Origin: Gnetum montanum
Lineage: Eukaryota > Streptophyta > Gnetopsida > Gnetales > Gnetaceae
DNA length: 64,000 nucleotides
Direction: 5' to 3'
Assembly (NCBI GenBank): GCA_015680685.1
Contig: MNCI01007732.1
Coordinates: 2,264-66,263 of the forward strand
Every line of letters begins with the position of its first letter. Within the stretch, counting starts at the first letter, position 1. Positions 19,857 through 31,196 of this stretch are shown piece by piece. A program made the translations under genes and the position numbers. The notes beneath the pieces are model-generated. The model was not told where the DNA came from. It ran no database searches and worked only from the letters and a program-made list of their open reading frames with translations.

Positions 19857-22712
19857 TCACACCGTCCCTAGTGGCGGTGGTTCTAATAGACCTTCACCAG
19901 CCTCTGATGCATGTGATGGTGATGGCGTGGACGATGGTTGTCCCGCAGCAACTGCAACTTCTGGAGGCAACTGAAAAGCCTCCAAGAGGGCCCTCATTTT
20001 TTCTTCTTTGCTTCTGGGATCATTCACTGTCCAAGTAGCTTCACCAATGTGTGCTAGGACTGGAACCTCCTAAGGGTAAGGAAGTGCAGGAAAGAGTTCT
20101 TTCATATTGAAAAACTAGGCTACGAACTATTTTTGTTTGATGTTGAACGCTCAAATTGATGTTTGCAGCTACTGGTAATCATTCATTCATCAGGCCAAGT
20201 TCTCAGCGACAACACGCTACCCTTCAAAATGTGTGCGGAGAACCTTGAGTTCAACATTTGCTGTTTCCAATTTTTGTTTTGTTGCTTTATGCGCTTGAAA
20301 CTTGTCCTTGTATAAAGAATATGACGTGGCCACTTGCTTTTCTAGGTTAGATCACGGCCTTCTGGCTATTAGCATAGCCAGGTTTGCATAACGAAGGTTG
20401 GTCAACTCCATGTATTCTATCATTTCTTCAACTTGCAGTTCCTTGAGGTGGATCTCAGCCTAGTTGTAGGTGTTCAATACATCAAAGATGGGTTGCCACA
20501 CCTCGCCTCCTTCTCAGAGTTGTTGGAGCACTTGGTTCAATTTGTCCTTTGCGACTTGAATCTACTTTTCATTCACTTCCTTCTGCAATCCCACTTGGTC
20601 CCTGTAATGATTTTTAACTTTTTCAAACTTAAGAAATTCATTTTTCTAAGCAACGATTTCGATGGCTAATTCTTTTCACAAGGGTCGAATCTCCTCCATA
20701 GACAAATTTCAATTTTTTGTGGCCAATCTCCTCACATCAGCGTTCACCCTGGCTAGTTCCTCCTACTATTGGTGGATAAAGTTTTTCATGTGCTGATTTT
20801 CAACACCAACATTGTGCAGGCGATGAACTTCCGCGATCAACCTCACATTCTCTTGGCAAACCTCCACCAAGTCCTTATTTAGATGATATGTATGAGCTTT
20901 TGTCAAGGACTTATCAAAGATTAGCGACTCTCGCTCATCCTCAACTATCTGGAGTTTGGCTTGAAGCTGTTGAGAAGCTTCATCTCTGATGAGTTCACGG
21001 TTGAGAAGAGCTGGATCAGCAAGTTGGGCCCTTAATTGGGCAACTTCCATCACCATGCGTTGATAATTTTCATGAGCTACTTCGAGTTGCCCCTCCAAGA
21101 TAAGGCTCTTACCCCTAGCTAAGAGTAGCTCCGACTGGGTTGCAGTGATGTTATCCAGAAGATTAAAGACATCCGGAAGTGGTAGCCCGATTCCCACCAG
21201 TCGATCCAATAGTTCTTCATGTTGGGCTGCATCAATCTTGCTACGTGAAATTCCTACAAACGCCTGTACATCTTCAAGTCCATGTACATTTGGTACAAGT
21301 GCCACTGGTGCATTAAGGGTCGTAGCAATCATGTCAGCAACCACTTCAATTACAATTTCTTGTTCCTGGTGCTGCATCACTAGGATAGCTGCCCCCTCTT
21401 GATCATTTAGGCGTACTGAAAAAGTAGCAGCATTTCCTAAAATTTTAGGAAATAACTATTGGGTGGAGACCGTTACTTCTCAGACACTAGGATCAGTTCT
21501 TGTGGGTACTTGTGTTCGAGCGATAGAGAACATCGACCCTACTCCTTCTAACAGACTCACTAATTAACCCACTTGCTCCAGATGGCTCATTGCAAGGCGA
21601 TAAATTGAAGGGTCTTCTCCTCCATCAGTCCCTACAGATTGCTCTTGTTGACTCAAGAGCGATTGTTGGATTTTGCGTATGTGTTTTGTGATTGTCTGCA
21701 AGCTCGATCGTGTTGTTTATGCAGGCGGTGGAGGTGGTTGCTGCTCTTCCTCAAGTTATGTGGTGGCTGGAGTCTTATCATTCATCATCTCCCATCATGA
21801 GGCAATCGGGATGTGCCGAAGTGTGTCGTTGGTGTATCATGCTATCCTTGCTTGTTTGCATAATTTTTTGATTAAGCAGGGAAAGGGTAGAGCCTACCTT
21901 CCATGTTTGCTTTCACCGAATCTTTTCTCAATCTCTAGAAACAAAAACTGTGGAAGGTTGATTGGGAACTTTCCACTTAGAGAGGCACATGCATGAGCAG
22001 AGAAGGCTGTGATTTTGCTGGGTTTGACCATTGGATTCAAATGGTAAGACGCAATTTTTAAGTATACCCTCTCTACGGTGGTTAAGGTGCTAAACTCCTT
22101 ACGATCTATCCCATAGCACTGCCTGATCCACTCCCCTTTTACCTCGGGATCTACTTGCTTAAGGATCTCCTCCACATCAGCTCTGGTCTTTGGAAACCCT
22201 AGAGCTTGTGGGATCACTTTCGTAGAGTAAGACACATAAATGTCCTTCAGTCTTACTCTGGACCCCAATTGCTGATTTGTCTAGAAGAGATCAATCTCTC
22301 CTAAATACCATTCACCACTAGATGTGATGATTGGCCACATAGGAGAGTTTTGCAATTGTGTCTTCACATATTTTGGTGAATTCTCTAGAAATGGTCCAAA
22401 GTTCAACTCTTGCAAGACCATTTGTTACACCTCCCTTGCCCTAATAGCATCAAGACATGCCTGGGTCAGGGTGACCTCAAGCCGTGGCACTATCACCGGA
22501 GTCTCATCTCCTTGCGAGTGTTTGCTGGGGATCTTCTCTTCAGGAATTTGATGAATAGATTCCACATTAGGTCCTTCAGGGAAGGGGCCAGTTGCATGGG
22601 ATCCCTCCACATGCTCTGGGTACCACACATCTCGTCCTCTTCCCGTTCTTGGTTGCTTATCCCTTAGTTGTGATGGTCCTTCTCCTCTTGGATGCCTTGG
22701 TTTCAATACCAT
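19857..22712 (-). pseudogene. ORF2 of element C
   Basis: ORF2 starts at ATG 22712 after TTTGATTGTAG (acceptor-like) and ends EPPPLGTV with TGA at 19857-19859. The basic, polar N-terminus (MVLKPRHPRGEG) is followed by the plant-transposon-protein-like domain: LNFGPFLENSPKYVKTQL, MWPIITSSGEWYLGEI, ERVYLKIASYHLNPM and, after a frameshift near 21894, a diverged counterpart of the PFP/LC block. A charged coiled-coil region (best open part 20766-21380, with NLLDNITATQSELLLARGKS) fills the second half. The layout matches ORF2 of B, although much of the sequence has diverged. Stops and a frameshift inactivate it. Confidence 0.75.
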
Positions 22713-22961
22713 CTACAATCAAACATAACCATTAATTAATTGTGCACAAGTTGCTCAAAATGGTCCTCATACACCTTCTCAATTTAACTAATTTGGTACT
22801 GGCACGTGCATCCCATTAAATTTTCCAAAGTATTAGTTGATGGTTTAGAAACAAAAACAATGATGCATGGGTTGTAGGTTAAATTGTTTCTTTTCTTTCT
22901 TCTCCTAAGAGGTGTTAAGTCTTTAATAATTGTAATTTTAATTAATTAATTTTTCTATAGA

Positions 22962-22980
22962 CCTCACCCCCCATGACTAA
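22962..22980 (-). promoter_or_regulatory. Second polypurine-tract-like site in C
   Basis: The minus strand reads TTAGTCATGGGGGGTGAGG. The 13-mer CCCCCATGACTAA (+ strand, 22968-22980) is identical to 19615-19627 at the 3' polypurine tract of the same element. Its place between the TATA-like site and ORF2 matches that in B. Confidence 0.45.
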
Positions 22981-23136
22981 GAGCATACCTCCAATTGCAA
23001 AAGAGGGGAAGGATAGATTGATTTGGACGCGCGATAGAAAATGTAGGTGCTTGGGAAGAAGAAGTGAGGTAGAAAAAATGGAAAAGTCTCCCCCCAATTT
23101 ATGTGCAAAGTGGCCAAAATTTCAGAGCATAATGGG

Positions 23137-23194
23137 GGTATATATAGAGTTTTTTCGTTGTGTCGATGAGGTTGCGTATACGGGGCCTAGTCGA
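23137..23194 (-). promoter_or_regulatory. Putative internal promoter for ORF2 of C
   Basis: A TATA-like CTATATATACC (minus, 23137-23147) lies downstream of the 18-mer GGTTGCGTATACGGGGCC (+ strand 23170-23187), which is identical to 40229-40246 in the U3 of the right C LTR. Adjacent CTAGTCGAC matches the left LTR. A CT-rich leader follows toward ORF2. Function is inferred from position and motif sharing. Confidence 0.5.
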
Positions 23195-23199
23195 CGTAT

Positions 23200-24760
23200 G
23201 GTTGTTGCAAGCGTTGACCAGATAATAAAAAGCCCAAAAAATTGATTTAAAATGCCAAATTGGGGTGGTTGAAGAGCTTGAGAGACCAAGGACTTGGCTG
23301 AGAGAAAGAGGAAGGTAAGTGGGGCAAGAAAAAGAGTCAAAGGAAGGAGAATGTTGTGAGAAAGAACTTTGCAGAGAAGAATGCGAGCGATGGGTAGTGT
23401 AGAAACAAGCAACCAACAATATCAAGAGGATGGGAGATTAACAATTGGAACTAGGGATATGCAAGTGGGTCCTCCCCATAGCAGGCAGTAGCCTTAGTAG
23501 CCCTTGCATATCATCAATACTGGAGTCCATGGGTCCTGGAGTCAAGGAACAGTGATCGCAAGTTAATACTTGCATCCATGAGAACCTGCCGAAGCATTAG
23601 GAGTTCACGAAAATCACGACAAACCATCAAAACATAAGATGGGCAGTGAGGTGAGTCGTGGAGAGAAATGGGTGAAGAGAGAGGAGTGGAAATTGGAATT
23701 CCAGTTATCAGTCACATGAAACCCTGTGTGAAGTTCTGGTTAAGTGACCTGATAGGACCTTTCCTGAGTTCAGACCCAAAACGAACCACATACAGTGACA
23801 TCGCAGCAACATGTGAAGACTCATCCACTGCCAAGAGTAGAAGAATGCACCCACAGAGAACCACCACTCCAACATGCATGAGACGAAGGAAGTGAAACGG
23901 GACAAAGTTAGAGGGAACGAAGCAAGTTCCATAACTAGGGCTTGTGGCCTGTAAGAGGCGGTCTAAGGGGAGTGCTTTGAATTCCCACATAGTTATTATT
24001 TTATTTTTATTTTTATTTTGTGGGAACCACACCATGCAAAGACCCATGCTGGTTTGCATGCATTCGACCAAGAGGTGTGCTTTATGATGAGGACCACACC
24101 ATGCAAGGTCAAATTGCCAAGGAGCTTCCTTGTATAAAAGAACTTGGAGTGGGAAGAAATCCATGAGGACACTTTCGTAAACCATGGAATAGAAAAGTAC
24201 GATGAATGTTGCATTTCCCTTGAAGTCACACCTGATTCAAACCATTGGGTCATCCTCAAGTTTGGGAACTACACAAGTCACAAATTAATTAAAATTTTTT
24301 TAAGTGAAGGGGGCTTGCATGTTCCCAAAGGGAGAAAAACCATGGAGTGGATGAATGGATGGATGACATGGACTCACTACCGGTTTTATGAGATGAAAGT
24401 AGACATAAATTCCAAGAGAAACAGTGTGAGGGTGGGAGCTAGATAGAATAGGTGGATCATTTCACATGACCCATTGCAATGAAAACCAACCACACCACAC
24501 GTATGATGACAATAAGATGATTGATTAGGAACCAACTAGAAATTAAACACACATACACATATAAATAAGAAAAAAAAAAGAAATAGAAAAGTAATTAAAG
24601 AAAGAAAAATTGAGTAATAATTGGCAAACATATGAACAATGTTGGAAAAGAAAAAAGTGTAAAACAAAAAAGTTCCAAAAACAGTGAGGAGCTTAGTGGA
24701 GTGGATTAGCATGGAGAACGGTCTCCCCCACAACTAGGCTGGGTGGAGGAGACCCAAAAA
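23200..24760 (-). other. Spacer between integrase and ORF2 promoter in C
   Basis: No conserved domain is recognised. Several short open frames on the minus strand (for example 23712-24185) lack family features. The stretch includes an A-rich region at 24560-24680. It is presumably non-coding element DNA separating pol from ORF2. Confidence 0.45.
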
Positions 24761-24769
24761 ATGGAATGA

Positions 24770-25920
24770 GGCTATCCCTGTGACGATAAGGTAGTAGCAC
24801 TAGTTTGATGGAGCTCACAGAAAGGTTTTAATTGTTGCCTATTGACCAACTGTGTTCTCGTGAGGTCCTCAGGTTTGTGTATAAGGCCCCGGATGGGAAG
24901 GTTTTGGAGACAGTATAGGGTCCCTCCCATAGTGTTTGAAACTTGGTACGTTGCAGTACGTGTGTGGGGTTCCAGTAGAGTACCTTGTCTCCACATTGAA
25001 ATGTTACCTTTCGAATCCTAAGATCATGATGTTTCTTATTATAGGCCTTGTGTATCTCATTTGCTGATAGGGCTACTAATCAATTCTCATCTAGCATACT
25101 TAAGTTGATAAGTCGTTCACGTTATGCTAGGGGCAGGTCAAGGCCCACGTCACTAGTTGTAGATAGTGCCTGGAGTTCTACTTGGATTGGAAGTTTCGGT
25201 AGCTTTCTGTACACTAACTTGTAAGGAGAGTAACCTATAGGAAGTTTCCAAGTGGAGCGATAGGCCCAGAGGGCATCGTTAAGTTTCGTACTCCAATCCC
25301 TCCTATATTTACTGATGGTTCTAGTGAGGATTTTGGTAATCTCCCTATTAGTGAATTTGGCCTGCCTATTGGCTTGGGGGTGATAAGGTGTTGTAAATTT
25401 ATGGGCGACCCCCAAGTGTTGCATGAGTTTATGAAAAGTGATGCTCGTGAAATGCATTCCATTGTCTGAGATGAGTGCACATGGCACTCCAAAATTGTTT
25501 ACGATTTGCTGTTGGACAAATTGTGTGACGGTGTTTGAGGAATAGTCGATGATGGCTGCTGCCTCCATCCACTTTGTGCAGTAATCAACAATGACGATGA
25601 TGTACACCTTCCCATTGGACATTAATGTGATGGGACCCATGAAGTCGATGCCCCAAATGTCGAAGGGTTCTAGTGGTTGGATCCACTGTTGAGGTTCCTC
25701 CATTTGTGCAGTCATCCCATTGTCTCTCTGACATTGTTCATAGGAGCAGATGAACCATTGAGCATCCCTGAAGAGTAGGCCAGTAATATCCTGCAAGCAA
25801 GATCTTAATGGCCATGCGTCATTCAGCATAGTGGCCCCCATAAGGGCCCTCATGAGCATTTTGGAGGACATGTAGTGTATCATCATTAGGGATGCACCAT
25901 CGAACTAGGCCATCTACACA
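24770..25920 (-). pseudogene. Integrase of element C
   Basis: The minus-strand reading from about 25886 gives the integrase catalytic core: IQPLEPFDIWGIDFMGPI (first Asp), PCALISDNGMHF (second Asp), then YHPQANRQAKFTNREI, where the expected catalytic Glu of QAE is Lys. It continues with LNDALWAYRSTWKLPIGYSP. The C-terminal region near 24996-24830 reads THVLQRTKFQTLWEGPY, like the chain-end domain of Athila/Tat integrases. Role in active relatives: inserts element cDNA into nuclear DNA. The Lys substitution and stops indicate it is inactive. Confidence 0.85.
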
Positions 25921-27140
25921 CACCTTATAAAGGTGGCCATTGATTTCCATGAAGCGATTGGCCTTATGGAGAAATTGCTATTTTTGTCGATGGTCCCACT
26001 CCTTGGGAAATTCCTGGGTTATGAGATAGNCTATTGTTGTCGATGGTCCCACTCCTTGGGAAATTCCTGGGTTATGAGATAGGTGAGGATGTGATTGAAC
26101 CAAGGTGATTCGTTGGGCACCTACTTATTGATCACTCCTGCGAAGAGGAGTTCATCTAGAAATTGGTCGAAGAGTGACTCCTCCTGTTCTGCGTCATCCC
26201 ATCATAACCGAGACAAGTGGTCAGCAACCACATTCTCGGTTTCCTTCTAGTCTATCATTGTGAGGTCAAATTCCTAAAGAATCACCAACCACCATATGAT
26301 ACAGGTGCTCACCATTGGTTTGTTCATCAGGAACAAGATGGCACTATGGTCGGTATGCACAAACACCTTGTACCTAAGCACATAGTGTCGAAATTTTTCC
26401 ACCGTAAACACCACTGCCATTTACTCTTGTTTGATGGTGGTGTAGTTAAGTTAAGCACCCACAATGCTTTGACTTCCATAGTGAATATAGTATGGGCATT
26501 TCTGATCGTCCCACTATGCAAGCACGGCTCCTAATGCATAGTTGGATGCATCCATCATGATGTGGAAAAGTCTGGACCAATCAGGTGCCCGTAGAATTGG
26601 AGTTTCTACGAGTTTCTATTTAGGCGTTTGAGATGTAGATTCACATTCCCTTATCCATACGAATGGAGCATCTTTCTTTGTGAGTTCCACCAACAGCTTG
26701 GCGATCTTTGAGAAATTTTCAATGAAGCGCTAGTAGTAACCAGTGTGGCCAAGGAATGACTGAACATCTTTTACAGTGCTTGGTTAACTAGTGATTCCTT
26801 GGATGACCTTGATCTTTTTAGGATCTACGCTAATCCCTGCTTGTGAAATACAGTGTCCTAGAACAGTGCCCTCTTGGACCATTAAGTGGCCCTTTTGCTA
26901 GTTGAGTCGTAGATTAGTTTCCACACATCTTTTTAGAACTTGCTCAAGGTGGTCCAAGGTTTGTTCAAACATGGCTCCATCAGTAGAGAAGTCATTCATG
27001 AAGAATTCTACCCCATTACTAATTTACTATTGGAAGATGCTAAGGACAAGACGTTGAAAAGTAATAGGTGCATTACATAGGCCAAAGGGCATCCTTTTGT
27101 ATGCAAAAGTCCCCTAGGGACTTGTAAATGTTATCTTAGC
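25921..27140 (-). pseudogene. RT (C-terminal part) and RNase H of element C
   Basis: Left of element D, the minus strand reads FTSPRGTFAYKRMPFGLCNA at the D boundary, then FFMNDFSTDGAMFEQTLDHL in the active-site region, where the usual DD is ND. Thumb sequence ending GHTGYY follows, then RNase H-like sequence (KFRHYVLRYKVFVHTDHSA, then ADHLSRL). A 52-base duplication around the N at 26030 lies within the region joining RNase H to integrase. Many stops are present. Confidence 0.8.
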
Positions 27141-27145
27141 CTAGT

Positions 27146-28626
27146 TGTACTGACCTAAATAGACATCAAAAGATCGTTGGGCATGCACAGCTGACCCTGC
27201 CTTTTCTTGAGGGCAAGCTGTAAAAGAGAACAAAGGCAAAGTGCCTTGGATGGTTTGCACGCAAATCAACTAAGGACTTCCTCGAGTGTAAGCTACGGCT
27301 AGCGCTAGGGTTATCGTAAACGGTGTAAATAGAATGGAAACGGAATGCAAACATTGACACGAAATGTAAACAGAGTGCAGAGCATAAACAGAGACTGAAT
27401 TGCAAACGAAGTGTAAACAGAGCTATATTGTAAACAAAGCGTAAATAGAGTAAACAATATAAATGGAAGGAAATAATGAAACTGTATTGTATTGTTTAAC
27501 AAGAGTGTGCACCGGTCAAAGCGTAGTTGCGTGTGTGATAGCAAGTCCAGTGCTAAGCCCTGGAGTGATGTGGTGATGTGTTTGCGGGTGCTTGGATGCT
27601 AGGAGTCTCGTGTGCCTGAGCCTCCAAGGTTCAAATTTGCTGTTTCTTCAAAATTGCCGATCCCGTTTAAGTGAATTGATAGGGTATTTATAGGGTTTGG
27701 TTGGGCTCGAGCACGGAATCCGTGGATGGAATCGATGGTCGAGAGATGAGAGGAAATAAGATCGTGTGACATGTGTCCGGTAGACAGCTGTGTGTGAGTT
27801 GGTTGTGTGTAGGCAGGCTACGTTCTTGACCAGGTGCATTGTATCGTACAACATGTAGCTTACTCAAGCTCATGGAAGTACATACAATTTGGACAGTGAG
27901 GGCCTGACAAGCCCACAAATGAGGATTTACAAAGAAAATCAAGAGGGATTGACTCCAGCTCGCTTGAAACTTCTTGGTCCCTGAATCAACTACTACAGGA
28001 TGTCAATTTGAGTAGTTTTGTGGCTATTTGAGGCATTTCTGTTCCACCAGGGCTCTCAGCATGAGTTGATTTAGTCCTGGTGTGTCCTTAGCGTGCGTTT
28101 GGAGTGCTTTTTTCTGGGCATGAATAGTGTTCACGTTGATGAATAGTGTTTATGTTGATGAATAGTGTTTATGCTGATGAATAGTGTTCATGCTAATGAA
28201 TAGTGGTCATGCTGGACTCACGTTGCAGCATGACCATAGCGTGACCACAGCATGATCATAAAATCTTGCAATTTTTGGAGTTGAAATATGGAAGTTTTGG
28301 AAGTTGGGATTGGAGGTTGTTGACCTTGAACCCTTGGAGTGATGTGCACCTTTGAATCTTATCATTTTAGCTCGATTTTGAGGCTATGAAAGTTGGTCAC
28401 GCTGCAATGTGACCAAATTGTGACCACAACATGTGTTGCAGCATGTGTTAGAAAATGTGTTGAATTTGGCTTGAAATTTGTAGTGTGAGTTGCCTAGGAC
28501 AAGCCAGCGTGAGTGACCAAGGTAAGCCAACGTGAGTTGCATGCCTTAGTCAAATTTTTGCCTCCTGAATGCTAGAAAGGGCTTGAGTCGTTCTTGAAGT
28601 GCTAGGCCAAAATTAGTGATGTTTCA
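27146..28626 (-). repeat. 3' LTR of element D
   Basis: It is about 1.48 kb long, starting TGTACTGACCTAAAT and ending GTGATGTTTCA. The minus-strand TATA (CCTATAAATACCC) lies near 27682-27695. The + strand has a 19-base tandem repeat (TGAATAGTGTTCACGTTGA type, about five units) at 28119-28213 and dispersed GCATGACCA words. About 27 bases near the start that are present in the other LTR are missing. Confidence 0.88.
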
Positions 28627-30560
28627 TTAGCCCCTTTTTGTTGATGTCTGGAGGAATCCACCTGAGAGGTATCGACAAAGAAGTGCAAAACACCATGAAC
28701 AAACAAGTACCAAGCATTATCCATCGACCCTTGGTCGGATGTCATCGCACTGTGTTCAAAAGTACATGGGATTGGGATTGGGGGAATGCAGTTCAAGATG
28801 CAAGGGGATTGGTTGTAACCAGGGGAAACCGAGAGTTGATCAAGGGCTGTAATTACTGTTGGGATTGAGAGGGATAAGAATGCTCTCACATGGATGAGTT
28901 ATATCTTTGGTCTTTGTCAATAGCCAACATTCAATAAACTTGGAGCCAAGACATAGGAGGTGTGTTCTCTGGAGAAACGGGACTCTTAAAGAGTGTTTAT
29001 GGGGCCCGTTGTAAACAGGCAAAGCCACGCGATGATGTGCAACATAGTCTCTTTGAGACATAAGTGTAACTGGTTTTTCAAGATAATTGCCTTCTCACCT
29101 GGGGCTTGTATGAGAATGGCCAATAGTATTTTGTTTATGATGTTAATGGGGTCATGAAGACCTTTTCTGTGCATTTTTCTCTTTGACCCTTTTGTTCTCT
29201 TTTTATTTTCTTATTTTCTTGTTTGTTTCTTCTTTTCTTTTCTTTTTTGCTTTCTTTTTGTCTTTCTTTTTCTTTTTTCTTTTTGGTCTTTTTGAAAGAG
29301 CTTGCTTTTAGTGCTGTGCTCATGTTTGAGTGCTTGCATTTTGTATCATGCATTGTGTACTATGTTTGGCGTTGCGACTGCTTAGGGAGTTACAGTGTGC
29401 AACAATGTATCAAGGGTTTTGAAGTGAGTAGGAGACAATGTATCTAGGGGATGTAATTGAATAGCATAATTGGGACATGATGGGGAAATGGGAAATGTAT
29501 CAGGAGTTGAGCATGTACTTATGAATGGATTGATTAACCTAGTTACATGCGTCAAAAAGAATGTAATACCTTGTCGTCATGATGAAGTGCATCTATGCAT
29601 GAATGCCTCAGGAGTGTCATCCTGCAAACACAACTCTAAGAAGATAAGAAAACCACAAATTAAACGGTTAGCTAAGCACTTTAAATAAGGAGATGGAGTC
29701 ACCATGTGCAATTTTCAAAGCAAATAGAATTATGAACAACATAAGCTTCATTAGGGTCCATGGGGAAAATCATGCAACAAGTCTTTGTGGAACGTGAATA
29801 GCTAATTGCAGCAACACATCTTTTTAAATTTTGCCTAGTTGTTGATGATGTCACCAATTTATAGTCTTAGCGAACTGTTGTGGGCTAGTTTCACGTCATA
29901 ACCCCTTGGACGGCGCCATTTTAGTGTCATAGCGGACGATGCATTACTAGTTTGTAGTCATAGCAGACTATGAAGAGGCAAATCAGTTTATCGTCTTAGT
30001 GGACTCTGGGTGCTAGTTTCATGTCATGGCGGACAGATGTGGCAGTTTAGCGTCATACCAGATAGAGCTCTGTGGTGCCAATTTATTGTCATGACTCTAG
30101 GACATTCTGTGGTATTAGTTTTAAGTCATGATGCTAGGACTGTTCTGTGGTGCCAGTTTCAAGTCATGGCTCAAGGAGAAGCTATGCCAATTTATAGTCA
30201 TTGCGGACTATCTGTGCTTACCTTGCTTGTGTAAGGTGTGATGTTGCATGCATGGTCATGCTGTGTGCCTGCAAGATCTTGCAAAAATCAACTAGGAAGA
30301 AAACAACATCAAGCAACATCTATCGTAAACAGAGTTAAAATGGATGAATGAAAGGAAAGCAATGCAAAAAGTGATAGTTTTAGGCTGTTCCGGGCCATAA
30401 GCTAGTTTAAGGACTTTTCGGGCCCTTGTTAGTTTAACGTCATTTTGGACGTGGGATAGTTTAATGTCATTTCGGATAGAGGTTGTAAAGGGCTATTGGG
30501 TGGATGGGGCATTGTCGCCACATATGATGATCTCCCTCCCTTTGTGGAGGAGGTGGAGTT
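28627..30560 (-). other. Non-coding 3' region of element D
   Basis: No coding domain is seen where RT and integrase would stand in a complete element. Contents: the polypurine tract at 28627-28640, a polypyrimidine run on + at 29172-29300, and from about 29850 to 30480 a run of at least twelve degenerate copies of a 20-base unit related to AGTTTAACGTCATGGCGGAC. Confidence 0.65.
29850..30480 (+). repeat. Degenerate AGTTTAACGTCAT repeat array in D
   Basis: Copies near 29853, 29887, 29917, 29949, 29984, 30015, 30044, 30080, 30117, 30155, 30188, 30430 and 30457 share the pattern AGTTTnnnGTCAT followed often by nGCGGAC. Related words also occur inside the D gag at 32850-32960 and 31390-31430, where they encode MTLN on the minus strand. 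Confidence 0.7.
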
Positions 30561-31182
30561 CTTGGTGGATGGGAGATGACATTGCGCATGACCTAGCTAG
30601 CTAGGGGCATCCTAGGAGCATGTTGTAGTCTGGCATCTTGTCAACGACTATAAATTTTGCAAACGTGGGGTGCTGATCTCCTATCGTGAAGGCAATGTGG
30701 ATTGTGCCTTTAATGGCTACGCATCCTCCATCGAAGGAGTTTATAGACTCGATTTTGGTTGGTTGAATGTTGTCCGTTAGGTCTAGTCGTTTAACAATGG
30801 AGTGTGGAACAACGTTTTTTGCCGCGTGATCATCGATGTGTACTCTGCGTACTATGTATTTTCTGATGCTTACACTAATGTTCAACGGTGCATGTATGAC
30901 CTCTGCTTGTTTGGGGTCGATCTTGACATCATTGTTGCAGAAGGTTAGAATCGTTATGTTTGTATCTTGTGGTATAGGGGATGTAATGGCTCTGCGAATG
31001 GCGTCTTCAGTTGGAGACATGTGTTTTGTAGCAGGGATGGAGGTGAGCACGTGTGCTAGTGCTTGGCGATGCTTTGATGATGTTAAGATGAGGTCGAGCA
31101 AGGTAGGCATTACATTCTTATGTTTTAATGCATTGTGTGTATGAGATAGTACGTTTGCGAGGTTGTCGTTTATGTTTGTCAT
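30560..31182 (-). pseudogene. Aspartic protease-like region of element D
   Basis: The 193-residue minus-strand frame has the fold signature of a gypsy retropepsin C-terminal half: IKGTIHIAFTIGDQHPTFAK, then FIVVDKMPDYNMLLGCP, followed after a stop by HQELHLLHKGREIIICGD. The N-terminal catalytic segment is degenerate: where DxG is expected there is VHIDDHAAKNVV, so the active site appears altered. Family role: cleaves the Gag(-Pol) precursor. No RT follows. Confidence 0.65.
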
Positions 31183-31196
31183 GGTGGGAGCCTCCT

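Noticed and set aside
23708-24259. Minus-strand frames of up to 157 residues between integrase and ORF2 of C as a possible env gene
   Set aside because: No signal peptide followed by a C-terminal transmembrane segment in a consistent layout, no counterpart in B, and overlapping frames of similar length suggest chance.
29135-29353. Minus-strand frame rich in Lys and Glu (a basic protein)
   Set aside because: It is the translation of a polypyrimidine run in non-coding DNA of element D. Composition alone explains it and no domain is present.
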